Below are positions 17,587 to 25,506 of a stretch of DNA of 64,000 bases, in pieces. The translations under genes and the position numbers were made by a program. Under the pieces are notes generated by a model, which saw only the letters and a list, made by a program, of their open reading frames with translations, was not told the origin of the DNA and did not search any database. Within the stretch, counting starts at the first letter, position 1; each line of letters begins with the position of its first letter. Source of the stretch: SVFI01 sp045588655 (GTDB taxonomy: Bacteria > Bacillota > Clostridia > Lachnospirales > Lachnospiraceae); the NCBI GenBank assembly GCA_045588655.1, contig JAZNEP010000022.1, forward strand, positions 186,001 to 250,000. The letters are read 5' to 3'.

Positions 17587-18570
17587 ATGATATTTAAATG
17601 TAGAAATTGTGGCGCAAACGCCATATATTCTCCGGAAAAACATACGATGTTCTGTCCGTATTGTGACAGTGTGGATTGTGAGGAGCCTGCACATGGAGAG
17701 GGCATGAAGTTTTGCATCAACTGTGGTGGAGAGCTTAATCCGGGGGACTACAAGTCAGCAGTGAAGTGTGAACACTGCGATTCCTATATTGTGTTTGAGG
17801 AGAGAACGAGTGGAGAGTATGAGCCACATATGATCATTCCGTTTAAAATCAGCAAGAAACAGGCACAGGAAGTGCTGAAGAAAGAATTTGCCAAAAGGCC
17901 GTTTCTTCCGTCTGACTTTTTATCGGAAGCCAAACTTTCAAAAATGGAAGGAATGTATGTGCCGTATTTTATGTATGATTTTGATTGTCAATACATGTTT
18001 CAGGGAACGGGACATGTGGTGCGCACATGGACCAGAGGAGATACAGAATATACGGAAACCTCTATTTTCAGGGTGATCAGAGATATGTCGGTATCTTTTG
18101 ATAAGATTCCGGTGGATGCGTCCATTGCGATGGCTGATGATGTGATGGATTTGCTCGAACCGTATGATTATGGAGCTCTTGAATCATTTCAGGCCAAATA
18201 TATGTCAGGGTTTTTGGCTGAAAAATACAATATGACATCATCAGAATTGGAACCCCGCGCAATGCAGAAAGCAAAGGCAGATGCAAAGGCGTTGATGGAT
18301 AAGACAATTGATCGGTATACTATGGTGACAGATCGCAGGGATGATGTACGGTTTGAAACATTACGGGATAATTATTCGCTTTTACCGGTATGGAATTATA
18401 CATATACATACAAAGGGAAAACTTATCCGTTTAAGATTAACGGGCAGACAGGTAAAATGAGCGGAAAACCACCGATTTCGGTTCCGAAGGTGATTGCATC
18501 CGGGATGACGGTATTTCTGTCACTGATTGCAATTGGCAATTTGCTGAATATGATTTTGGGGGTGCTGTAG
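17587..18570 (+). CDS. Zinc-ribbon protein with C-terminal membrane anchor
   Basis: The 327-residue protein starts with three CxxC-type pairs (CRNC, CPYC, CINC, CEHC within the first 65 residues) that should bind two zinc ions. The rest is a beta-rich domain of unknown function, seen in clostridial proteins encoded beside TPM proteins, and it ends in one hydrophobic segment (about residues 305-325). It is sometimes mis-annotated as a helicase because of the zinc fingers; I see no helicase motifs. The downstream TPM gene starts 1 base after its stop, implying one transcript and perhaps a membrane complex. Confidence 0.8.
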   Translation: MIFKCRNCGANAIYSPEKHTMFCPYCDSVDCEEPAHGEGMKFCINCGGELNPGDYKSAVKCEHCDSYIVFEERTSGEYEPHMIIPFKISKKQAQEVLKKEFAKRPFLPSDFLSEAKLSKMEGMYVPYFMYDFDCQYMFQGTGHVVRTWTRGDTEYTETSIFRVIRDMSVSFDKIPVDASIAMADDVMDLLEPYDYGALESFQAKYMSGFLAEKYNMTSSELEPRAMQKAKADAKALMDKTIDRYTMVTDRRDDVRFETLRDNYSLLPVWNYTYTYKGKTYPFKINGQTGKMSGKPPISVPKVIASGMTVFLSLIAIGNLLNMILGVL

Positions 18571-18571
18571 G

Positions 18572-19411
18572 ATGAAACAATATTTGAAACGATTTTGGGT
18601 GTGGTACGCACTGATTGTGATTTTAGCTGTTGTTTATATGGTACTGAGCGCAGGGAAACAGTCTGCAAATGAAAAATATGTCCGCACAAACACAGAATGT
18701 CTGACAGAGGAAAGAGTATTTGACTATGCAGATAAGCTGACAGATGCAGAGGAAGATGCGCTTAGGGAGTTGATTGCCGAGAGAGAAAATCAGATTGGAT
18801 GCGATATTGTGCTGGTGGTACTCGAAGAGCCGATTGGCGATAGTAGCTCAGATTTAATGCGCTATGCCGATGATTTTTATGATGAAAACAAATTCGGATA
18901 TAATAGGCCATGGGGAGATGGCGTTATCTATGTAGATAACTGGTATAGTTATGGAGATTATAATGGTGATGTATGGATGAGTACAAGCGGAAGGGTAGAA
19001 GCGAGATATTCCTCATCCACGATTGACAGCGTAATCCGCTATGCTTGTGATGTAGTAAATGAAGACCCATACAAAGGATATGAACGTTATGTCAACCGAA
19101 TTTATCAGGATATGTCTTCCGATATGGGGTTATCGATGTATAAGATTAGAACAGAGGTTATCCTAATCATAGCATTGATTGTGACAGCAATATATTTGTT
19201 TGTCGGGTTGTATTCCAACAAGGGCACCCGCACCACGACCGCAATGACATATGTGGAAAATGGGCAGCCGATGCTAAATAATGCACAGGATATTTTTGTA
19301 ACCAAACGTGTCACCAGCCGGAGAATTTCCAGCAATAGTGGCGGTGGTGGTGGTGGTCATCATATCTCCGGCGGAGGTCATTCGCATGGTGGTGGTGGAG
19401 GTCATCATTAA
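18572..19411 (+). CDS. TPM-domain membrane protein with Gly/His-rich tail
   Basis: The 279-residue protein has an N-terminal membrane segment (about 10-28), an extracytoplasmic TPM domain (about 45-180) with VFDYADKLTDAEEDAL and the WGDGVIYVDN region, a second membrane segment (about 190-212) and a short tail rich in glycine and histidine. TPM-domain proteins include plant phosphatase-like Psb32 and the photosystem repair factor; in bacteria the function is unknown. The His-rich tail could bind metal. It is partnered with the zinc-ribbon gene. Confidence 0.85.
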   Translation: MKQYLKRFWVWYALIVILAVVYMVLSAGKQSANEKYVRTNTECLTEERVFDYADKLTDAEEDALRELIAERENQIGCDIVLVVLEEPIGDSSSDLMRYADDFYDENKFGYNRPWGDGVIYVDNWYSYGDYNGDVWMSTSGRVEARYSSSTIDSVIRYACDVVNEDPYKGYERYVNRIYQDMSSDMGLSMYKIRTEVILIIALIVTAIYLFVGLYSNKGTRTTTAMTYVENGQPMLNNAQDIFVTKRVTSRRISSNSGGGGGGHHISGGGHSHGGGGGHH

Positions 19412-19454
19412 TCACAGCTTGCATTCATCACAAGGGTTAGTAGTTGTAGAATGA

Positions 19455-20369
19455 TTATATAAAAGTCATATTGAGCGCCTCGGAAATCGTATAGCTGAGG
19501 CGCTTTATTGTGGCGTCGATATCCTTGTTTGTCACATACATGTTATTGAGTTCCTGAAACGTTTTTTGGACGCTTGGGCTATCGGGATCAAAAAGATGAG
19601 GTTCATCGGCAAGATGCTCAAGTGTGCTGCGTACAATGGTGGCGGCATCTACAACCGTAGGGACACCGATGGCGATGACAGGTATGCCAAGAGATTCCTT
19701 TGTTAGGGCATTGCGGTGATTCCCTACGCCTGATCCGGGATGAATCCCTGTGTCGGTCAATTGGATGGTACTGTTTAAGCGGCGGATGCTACGAGCAGCA
19801 AGTGCATCAATGACGAGTAACAGATCCGGTTTTGTCTGATCGATGACCCCTTTGAGAATCTCAGCAGTTTCCATACCATTTTTTGCCATCACGGAGGGTG
19901 CAAGGCTGCTGATAGAATGTACCCGTTCTTTATTGTAGGCTGCTTTTCCATATTCTTTAATAATGTGGCGTGTGATACAGAGGTGATCAATGACATCTGG
20001 TCCCAGAGCATCGGCGGTCACATCGCGGTTGCCCAGACCGACGATCAAGATGGATTTTTCATGATCAAGATCAGGAATAAGATGTTGCAATTGTCTGGAG
20101 AGCTCTTCGGAAATTTCGCGGTGGTAGGATTCACTTTCTTGTGGCATTTCAGGTGCTTCAATCGTGATATAACGGCCCATTGGCTTCCCAATGGCTCGGG
20201 CTCCGTTTTTAGTGGTGATGTAAACACGTGTAATACGCGTATTGTTGTGTTTATGGTAAGTTTCAGACACTTCTACGCCGTGTATCGGAGAGAGAGAATC
20301 TTTGTTGGCGTTCTGTACGCTTTCATGCGCTTCCAATGCCAAATCGGTTCGAATTTGAGAAGAAAACAT
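19455..20369 (-). CDS. gpr: GPR germination protease (spore protease)
   Basis: The 304-residue protein matches the GPR family, which degrades small acid-soluble spore proteins at germination. Visible signatures are the N-terminal IRTDLALEAHE, near the site where the zymogen processes itself, and VGLGNRDVTADALGPDV with the family aspartates. It implies that this organism forms endospores. In related genomes gpr lies beside rpsT and spoIIP, as here, although here it faces the opposite way from both. I could not confirm a sigma-G promoter upstream. Confidence 0.95.
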   Translation of the reverse strand: MFSSQIRTDLALEAHESVQNANKDSLSPIHGVEVSETYHKHNNTRITRVYITTKNGARAIGKPMGRYITIEAPEMPQESESYHREISEELSRQLQHLIPDLDHEKSILIVGLGNRDVTADALGPDVIDHLCITRHIIKEYGKAAYNKERVHSISSLAPSVMAKNGMETAEILKGVIDQTKPDLLLVIDALAARSIRRLNSTIQLTDTGIHPGSGVGNHRNALTKESLGIPVIAIGVPTVVDAATIVRSTLEHLADEPHLFDPDSPSVQKTFQELNNMYVTNKDIDATIKRLSYTISEALNMTFI

Positions 20370-20741
20370 GGTGGCTCCTTTCGAGTAAATGTAAGAATTA
20401 GGCGATTGCGTTGGTTTGCTTAATTTGCATAACGCTCATACACAAGATTGCAGTTTCGCAATTGACTAAGATACATAAATAAACAAAATGAATAAATAAA
20501 AGAGAAATAGAAAATCTATGAGTGAAAAAACAAATCCACTGGTATAGAGTATGAACCAAATAAAAAAGGAATATGTAAAAAAGTATGTAAAAACGGTGAT
20601 AAAAATATTGCGATACCTATTGACAAATGCAGTAGAAACATTTAATATAATATGCGTGTGTTTACATTAGTCTGTCCGTGTCCGGCATAATGTGACACGT
20701 GAAAACATAGGAAGTTAAACATTACATGGGAGGTGTGGATC
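20370..20741. other. Intergenic region between gpr and rpsT
   Basis: This 372-base divergent region is AT-rich. Apart from the rpsT promoter at 20620-20648 and the short leader behind it, I see no gene, terminator or recognisable RNA motif. The gpr promoter should lie near 20400-20440 on the minus strand but was not identified. Confidence 0.6.
20620..20648 (+). promoter_or_regulatory. Promoter of rpsT
   Basis: A consensus TTGACA (20620-20625) is followed after 17 bases by TAATAT (20643-20648). This leaves a leader of about 85 bases before the TTG start. Confidence 0.75.
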
Positions 20742-21005
20742 TTGGCAAACATCAAATCTGCAAAAAAGAGAATTTTAGTTACAGCAACTAAGACAGAAAG
20801 AAATAAAGCCATTAAGTCTGGTGTAAAAACAGCTGTGAAAAAGGTTTATGCAGCAATCGATGCAAACGATAAAGATGCAGCAGCTGCAGCATTAGTAAAT
20901 GCTACTGCTACAATTGATAAAGCTACTTCAAAAGGCATTTATCATAAAAATACTGCTTCAAGAAAAGTAGCTCGTTTAGCAAAATCTGTGAACAAGATGG
21001 CATAA
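20742..21005 (+). CDS. rpsT: 30S ribosomal protein S20
   Basis: The 87-residue basic protein begins MANIKSAKKR and has the S20 pattern of lysine-rich helices ending in KVARLAKSVNKMA. It binds 16S rRNA early in 30S assembly. The TTG at 20742 is chosen because GGGAGG lies 8 bases upstream and S20 proteins start with this sequence; a GTG at 20733 overlaps the ribosome binding site. A non-ATG start is common for S20 and may support autoregulation. It has its own promoter and terminator. Confidence 0.97.
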   Translation: MANIKSAKKRILVTATKTERNKAIKSGVKTAVKKVYAAIDANDKDAAAAALVNATATIDKATSKGIYHKNTASRKVARLAKSVNKMA

Positions 21006-21024
21006 GATATAGAAAAGAAAAGCG

Positions 21025-21061
21025 AAGCATTTGGGTCCCGTCAGCCCGAATGCTTTTTTTG
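21025..21061 (+). terminator. Terminator of rpsT
   Basis: GAAGCATT and AATGCTTT with inner GGG/CCC form a hairpin followed by seven or more T. Confidence 0.9.
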
Positions 21062-21067
21062 TTGTAC

Positions 21068-21096
21068 TCATAATCTGATCTCTTCGTGCATAAGGT
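21068..21096 (+). promoter_or_regulatory. Possible sigma-E-type promoter of spoIIP
   Basis: TCATAAT (21068-21074) and CATAAGGT (21089-21096) are spaced by 14 bases, partly matching the sporulation sigma-E pattern (ATATT / CATACAnT). In Bacillus, spoIIP is under sigma-E control. The -10 match is incomplete. Confidence 0.4.
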
Positions 21097-21126
21097 TATA
21101 GTAAATAAAAATGAAAGAGGCAGAGA

Positions 21127-22362
21127 GTGGCGAAGCGTAAACATAGGTTAATAGTTATTTTTCGGTCAGGAATTCTGCTTGTGCTTGCAGGACTCCTGTT
21201 TTTTTTTGAACCCAAGACGTGGATTGCGATGGGAAGTCCACTTTTAAAGATAGCTAGTGCAAAAAAGCAGGGCGAAGAAGGGCTGTTATGGCTTAGTATG
21301 AAATATCATATTCCGTTTTACGAATACAGTGGTTGTGAGGATGTGGAAAATATCACTTTACAGAGCAATATTGGCGAGATTGCAATGGAATCACAGGATA
21401 AAAAACGGGAGTTATTAAATAATGAGATGATGGTGGAGAATAAGGCGGCGCAAGAGAAAATGGAGAGCAGTAGTGAAGTGGAAGCTAATGTGGCAAAGCC
21501 TAAGCCGGAACCAGAATCACAATCAAAAACAGAATCGCAAATTGAAATAGATGCGGAAGTAGAGGCAGAATCTCAGGTGGCAAAGAAAAAAGAAAAAAAG
21601 AAAGACTTTGACAGAGAAACGTATTCCAATTTCGATGCATTGCTGAAGGATTACTATGTGGTAGACAACACCACGTATATAGATGAAGAAGAATTAAATG
21701 TTGAAAAATTATTAAATTATGATTTAAGTATTAATAAAAGCAAGGGAGGTCCTCAGATATTAATTTATCACACGCATTCACAGGAGGGCTATGCGGATTC
21801 GGTACCGGGGGACCAAAGCACGTCAGTTATAGGGGCTGGTGAAAAGCTGGCACAAATTTTGGAGGAAGAATACGGATTTTCAGTATTACATCACCGAGGA
21901 GAGTATGATGTGGAAAGTCGTGATTATGCGTATGCAAATGCGGCGCCGCATCTGGAACAGATTTTAAAAGAGTATCCGACGATAGAAGTGGTGATTGACT
22001 TGCATAGGGACGGTGTGGCAGAGGGGACACATTTACTCACTGAGCTTGATGGACAGCAGACGGCACAACTTATGTTTTTCAATGGACTAAGTCGCTTAAA
22101 GTCGACCGGAGAAATTGAATATCTCTCAAACCCTAACAGAGAAGGAAATCTAGCTTTTTCGTTTCAGTTGCAGGTGAAATGTGAGGAGTACTATCCGGGG
22201 CTTGCCAGAAGCATCTATCTGAAGGGATATCGTTACAACATGCAGTATAAGGAGAGGAGCCTGCTTGTGGAATTGGGGGCACAGACCAATACGGTACAAG
22301 AGATTCACAATGCGCTTTCACCGCTGGCGCATGTCATTTCCATGGTATTGGAGGGGGAATAG
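21127..22362 (+). CDS. spoIIP: Stage II sporulation protein P (peptidoglycan hydrolase)
   Basis: The 411-residue protein has an N-terminal membrane anchor (about 10-28) and a low-complexity Glu/Lys/Ser linker (about 95-165). The SpoIIP catalytic domain shows ILIYHTHSQEGY, VVIDLHRDG and VELGAQTNT. In Bacillus, SpoIIP works with SpoIID and SpoIIM to dissolve septal peptidoglycan during engulfment, with amidase and endopeptidase activity. The GTG start has AGAGGCAG upstream. In many clostridia lepA follows directly; here lepA is about 12 kb away, beyond the inserted cluster. Confidence 0.95.
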   Translation: MAKRKHRLIVIFRSGILLVLAGLLFFFEPKTWIAMGSPLLKIASAKKQGEEGLLWLSMKYHIPFYEYSGCEDVENITLQSNIGEIAMESQDKKRELLNNEMMVENKAAQEKMESSSEVEANVAKPKPEPESQSKTESQIEIDAEVEAESQVAKKKEKKKDFDRETYSNFDALLKDYYVVDNTTYIDEEELNVEKLLNYDLSINKSKGGPQILIYHTHSQEGYADSVPGDQSTSVIGAGEKLAQILEEEYGFSVLHHRGEYDVESRDYAYANAAPHLEQILKEYPTIEVVIDLHRDGVAEGTHLLTELDGQQTAQLMFFNGLSRLKSTGEIEYLSNPNREGNLAFSFQLQVKCEEYYPGLARSIYLKGYRYNMQYKERSLLVELGAQTNTVQEIHNALSPLAHVISMVLEGE

Positions 22363-22404
22363 GAATTAATTATAGCATTTTCATGAATAATATGTTAAAA
22401 TATT

Positions 22405-22433
22405 TTGAATATATGTGCAAAAATGTATGTATA
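22405..22433 (+). promoter_or_regulatory. Possible promoter of the amino-sugar cluster
   Basis: TTGAAT (22405-22410) is followed after 17 bases by TGTATA (22428-22433); TATACA at 22430 would give a 19-base spacer. Consensus match is moderate. There is no terminator after spoIIP, so read-through is also possible. Confidence 0.35.
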
Positions 22434-22475
22434 CAGAACATGGCAATTGATACGTAAGAGTGGTGAGATATAGAG

Positions 22476-23618
22476 ATGATCGGGTTTAATGTTCCTCCCT
22501 ATGTAGGGAAAGAGCTCGCTTACATAAAGCAGGCGGTAGAAAATCGAAAAATAAGCGGAGATGGAGACTTTACAGCGAAATGCAATGAATGGCTGGAAAA
22601 ACAGACCGGAGCGAATCGGGTTCTCTTGTCTACTTCATGTACGCATGCGCTCGAGATGGCTGCACTTTTGGCAGAAATCAAAGAGGGAGACGAAGTGATA
22701 CTTCCGTCCTATACCTTTGTTTCTACCGGAGATGCGTTTGTGATGAGAGGAGCCAGACTCGTATTCGTGGACATAAGACCGGATACGATGAATATGGATG
22801 AGACCAAAATCGAAGATGCCATAACAGAAAAGACGAAGGCCATTGTAGTGGTGCACTACGCCGGAGTGGCATGTGAGATGGATACCATCATGGATATAGC
22901 AGGAAGACATAACCTGTTTGTGATTGAGGATGCAGCGCAAGGCGTACTTTGCAGCTACAAAGGGAGAGCACTCGGTACCATCGGTGATTTTGGCTGCTAC
23001 AGCTTCCACGAAACCAAAAATTTCAGCATGGGAGAAGGCGGAGCGCTTGTGCTCAAAGACACTTCTTTTGTGGAGGAAGCAGAGATTATTCGTGAAAAGG
23101 GGACTGACAGGAAAAAATTTTTCCGTGGAGAAGTGGATAAATACCAGTGGGTAAACTGGGGATCTTCTTATTTGCCAAGTGAGTTAAATGCGGCATATCT
23201 GTGGGCGCAATTGGAAGTGGCGGATCAGATTACAGCAGATCGTCTGGAGTCATATGCACATTATAGGGATGGGCTAAATGATTTGGCCGTAAAAGGTTGC
23301 ATTGAGCTACCATACGTCCCGGCAGAATGCACACATAATGGGCATATGTTTTATCTGAAATGTAGGGATCTCACGGAGAGAACAGAGTTGATAAATCACC
23401 TCAAAGCAAATGGGGTACAGGCTGTTTTTCATTATGTTCCGTTGCATTCTTCCAGAGCCGGAAGAAGGTTTGGCTGTTTCCATGGTGAAGATATATATAC
23501 TACAGCGGAAAGTGAGAGATTGTTGCGACTTCCTATGTATTATGGGCTGGCCGAAGAGGATAGAAGCCTTGTGCTAGAGCTGATACACGATTTTTACATA
23601 AAAAAGTGGAAGGCGTGA
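22476..23618 (+). CDS. DegT/DnrJ/EryC1/StrS-type sugar aminotransferase, WecE/RffA-like
   Basis: The 380-residue PLP enzyme resembles WecE (RffA), which turns dTDP-4-keto-6-deoxyglucose into dTDP-4-amino-4,6-dideoxygalactose. Visible signatures are the opening FNVPPYVGKELAYIKQA, ILPSYTFVSTGDAF, the VIEDAAQG cofactor aspartate, and SFHETKNFSMGEGG with the PLP lysine. ArnB is another family member with an envelope role. The exact sugar is inferred, not shown. No dTDP-glucose synthase or dehydratase lies in the window, so the substrate must come from elsewhere. It is first in the run of seven same-strand genes to 29174, with the EamA gene 11 bases behind. Confidence 0.9.
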   Translation: MIGFNVPPYVGKELAYIKQAVENRKISGDGDFTAKCNEWLEKQTGANRVLLSTSCTHALEMAALLAEIKEGDEVILPSYTFVSTGDAFVMRGARLVFVDIRPDTMNMDETKIEDAITEKTKAIVVVHYAGVACEMDTIMDIAGRHNLFVIEDAAQGVLCSYKGRALGTIGDFGCYSFHETKNFSMGEGGALVLKDTSFVEEAEIIREKGTDRKKFFRGEVDKYQWVNWGSSYLPSELNAAYLWAQLEVADQITADRLESYAHYRDGLNDLAVKGCIELPYVPAECTHNGHMFYLKCRDLTERTELINHLKANGVQAVFHYVPLHSSRAGRRFGCFHGEDIYTTAESERLLRLPMYYGLAEEDRSLVLELIHDFYIKKWKA

Positions 23619-23629
23619 TAAAGTAAGTT

Positions 23630-23983
23630 ATGAAACAGAAAAATTCAAAAATAAAACATTATATTTTATTACATATTTTGCTTGTGTTTTATTCTGCCGG
23701 AGCTATATGTTCGAAATTGGCGGCATCGCAGCCATTGTTCTCGCTTGAGTTTTTTGTGTTTTATGGTCTGGTGCTGGCAAATCTGGCGTGTTATGCCCTG
23801 TTTTGGCAACAGATATTAAAGAGAATCCCATTGACTACGGCATTTGCCAACAAAGCGGTCACAATCGTATGGGGAATGATTTGGGGGATGCTTTTCTTTG
23901 AGGAAGCGATTACGATAGGAAAGGTAATCGGAAGCCTGCTGATTATTGCAGGTGTTCTGATTGTGGTGACAGAAGATGAGTGA
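23630..23983 (+). CDS. Small EamA/SMR-type membrane protein, subunit 1 (ArnE/ArnF-like)
   Basis: The 117-residue protein has four membrane segments, half the size of usual EamA transporters. The last half (RIPLTTAFANKAVTIVWGMIWGMLFFEEAITIGKVIGSLLIIAGVL) has the EamA/SMR pattern. ArnE and ArnF, four-helix proteins of this kind, act as a pair to flip undecaprenyl-phosphate-aminoarabinose. A similar flippase role is inferred here from the adjacent second copy, the ArnC-like glycosyltransferase and the aminotransferase. The gene overlaps the next by 8 bases. Confidence 0.78.
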   Translation: MKQKNSKIKHYILLHILLVFYSAGAICSKLAASQPLFSLEFFVFYGLVLANLACYALFWQQILKRIPLTTAFANKAVTIVWGMIWGMLFFEEAITIGKVIGSLLIIAGVLIVVTEDE

Positions 23984-24332
23984 AATACATTGGTTTGGGA
24001 TTTTGTTGTTCCTTTTTTCTGTGTTTATATCCTCGTGCTCGCAGGTGATATTAAAAAAGAGTGCCCAGGTGAAATATGACAGCTGGATTAAGGAATATTT
24101 AAATGTAAGAGTAATTAGCGCGTATACTATTTTTTTTATATCTTCGTTTTTGACGATGTATGCGTATAAATATGTTCCGCTTTCGATGGGACCGATGCTG
24201 GAAGCCTGTGGATATATCTTTGTAACAGTGCTTGGGGTTTGGGTGTTAAAAGAAAGTGTAAAAAAGAAAAAAATAGCAGGCATGGCACTTATTATAGCCG
24301 GAATTGTTGTAGTAAGCTGCTTTGGTGCTTAA
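23976..24332 (+). CDS. Small EamA/SMR-type membrane protein, subunit 2 (ArnE/ArnF-like)
   Basis: The 118-residue protein also has four membrane segments and ends in the same EamA-type helix (PMLEACGYIFVTVLGVWVL, then AGMALIIAGIVVV). It differs clearly from its neighbour, as expected for two subunits of a heterodimer rather than a recent duplicate. Its start overlaps the upstream gene by 8 bases, which favours equal production. Likely partner of the 23630 protein in moving a lipid-linked sugar across the membrane; direct evidence is lacking. Confidence 0.78.
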   Translation: MSEIHWFGILLFLFSVFISSCSQVILKKSAQVKYDSWIKEYLNVRVISAYTIFFISSFLTMYAYKYVPLSMGPMLEACGYIFVTVLGVWVLKESVKKKKIAGMALIIAGIVVVSCFGA

Positions 24333-24354
24333 CGATAAGATGAGGAGAGAGAAT

Positions 24355-25476
24355 ATGCCAAAGAAAATGAACATTATTGACAAATTACATCAGGAGTTTG
24401 TAGTAGACAAAATTAAAAGTACAGACTGGATAAATGGATCGACAGGACCACTTGTTGTGGAACTTGACACCACGGAGGTTTGTAACCTGGCTTGCCCGGG
24501 ATGTATCAGTGAGGACCTGGTGTGTAATAAGACGTCTTTTTCAAGAGAGAGACTATTACAGCTAGCAGAGGAAATGTATCAAATCGGTGTAAAAGCAGTA
24601 ATTTTAATCGGCGGCGGTGAGCCGTTGGCACATCCGGCAGTTGGAGAGCTTATGGAGTATTTGGGACAACATGATATACGAATCGGTATCACGACAAACG
24701 GATGTTTTATCGATCGATATATGGACATTATTGCCAAATATGCAAGCTGGACAAGGGTATCCATGGATGCGGCCTGTCAGGAGACTTTTGACAAGTTAAG
24801 ACCTGCAAAAAACGGAATTTCAGAGTTTGATCATGTGGTAAACACCATGCGTGAGCTTGCTAAAATAAAAAAGGGAGATCTTGGATTTTCGTTTTTGGTG
24901 AGAACAGAAGCAGATGGATTTGATATTGAATCAAATATTGCAGACATCTATCCGGCGGCAGTACTGGCAAAAGAAATCGGCTGTGATTACTTTGAAGTAA
25001 AACCAAGTTACAGTTATGTAGGAGGACAGGCGCATGCGCTTGTGGTACATCCAAAAGATCGCATGGAGGAAGCAAGAAGAGAGATTGCTCGTCTGGATGA
25101 GCTGGGAGATGAAAAATTCCGTATTGTAAAAGCAATCAATATGGAAGATTCGTTGAACAGGGTGGAACATAAACAGGAAAAAGATTATCAGTTCTGTCCG
25201 GTAGCAGAGTTGCGAACATTGATTTGTCCTTCCGGAGTGTATGTATGTCCGTATTGGAGAGGAAAAAGCCAGTTCCGTATTGGGGATGCGCATACGATGA
25301 GTATGGAAGAGATATGGAATGGAGAACGGAGAAAAGAAGTGCGTAAGTTTGTTAATCCATGTAAGGTGTGCGATTTCCATTGTCTTCGCCATGAGTCAAA
25401 TATGGAAGTGTTGGAAATTAAGGAACAAAAAAGAGAAGATATCATGCTGAAAGAGGAGTATGATCGCTTTATTTAA
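24355..25476 (+). CDS. Radical SAM protein with SPASM-like C-terminal Fe-S region
   Basis: The 373-residue enzyme has the radical SAM cluster motif CNLACPGC (C-x3-C-x2-C) near residue 43 and the GGGEPL glycine motif. A C-terminal set of cysteines (around CPVAEL, CPSGVYVCPY, CKVCDFHC) fits a SPASM-type auxiliary iron-sulfur domain. Such enzymes carry out radical chemistry on peptides, sugars or small molecules. No precursor-peptide gene is seen nearby, so a sugar or small-molecule substrate is more likely. The ATG at 24355 has GAGGAGAGAG upstream; a longer reading from 24322 would overlap the flippase gene. Confidence 0.85.
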   Translation: MPKKMNIIDKLHQEFVVDKIKSTDWINGSTGPLVVELDTTEVCNLACPGCISEDLVCNKTSFSRERLLQLAEEMYQIGVKAVILIGGGEPLAHPAVGELMEYLGQHDIRIGITTNGCFIDRYMDIIAKYASWTRVSMDAACQETFDKLRPAKNGISEFDHVVNTMRELAKIKKGDLGFSFLVRTEADGFDIESNIADIYPAAVLAKEIGCDYFEVKPSYSYVGGQAHALVVHPKDRMEEARREIARLDELGDEKFRIVKAINMEDSLNRVEHKQEKDYQFCPVAELRTLICPSGVYVCPYWRGKSQFRIGDAHTMSMEEIWNGERRKEVRKFVNPCKVCDFHCLRHESNMEVLEIKEQKREDIMLKEEYDRFI

Positions 25477-25506
25477 GTATCATTAGGAATGGGATGGGAG
25501 AAGGTT

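Noticed and set aside
24355..25476. Ribosomally made peptide (RiPP) cluster around the SPASM-type radical SAM protein
   Set aside because: No short precursor-like gene with a ribosome binding site is visible in the operon, whose gaps are only 12-30 bases.
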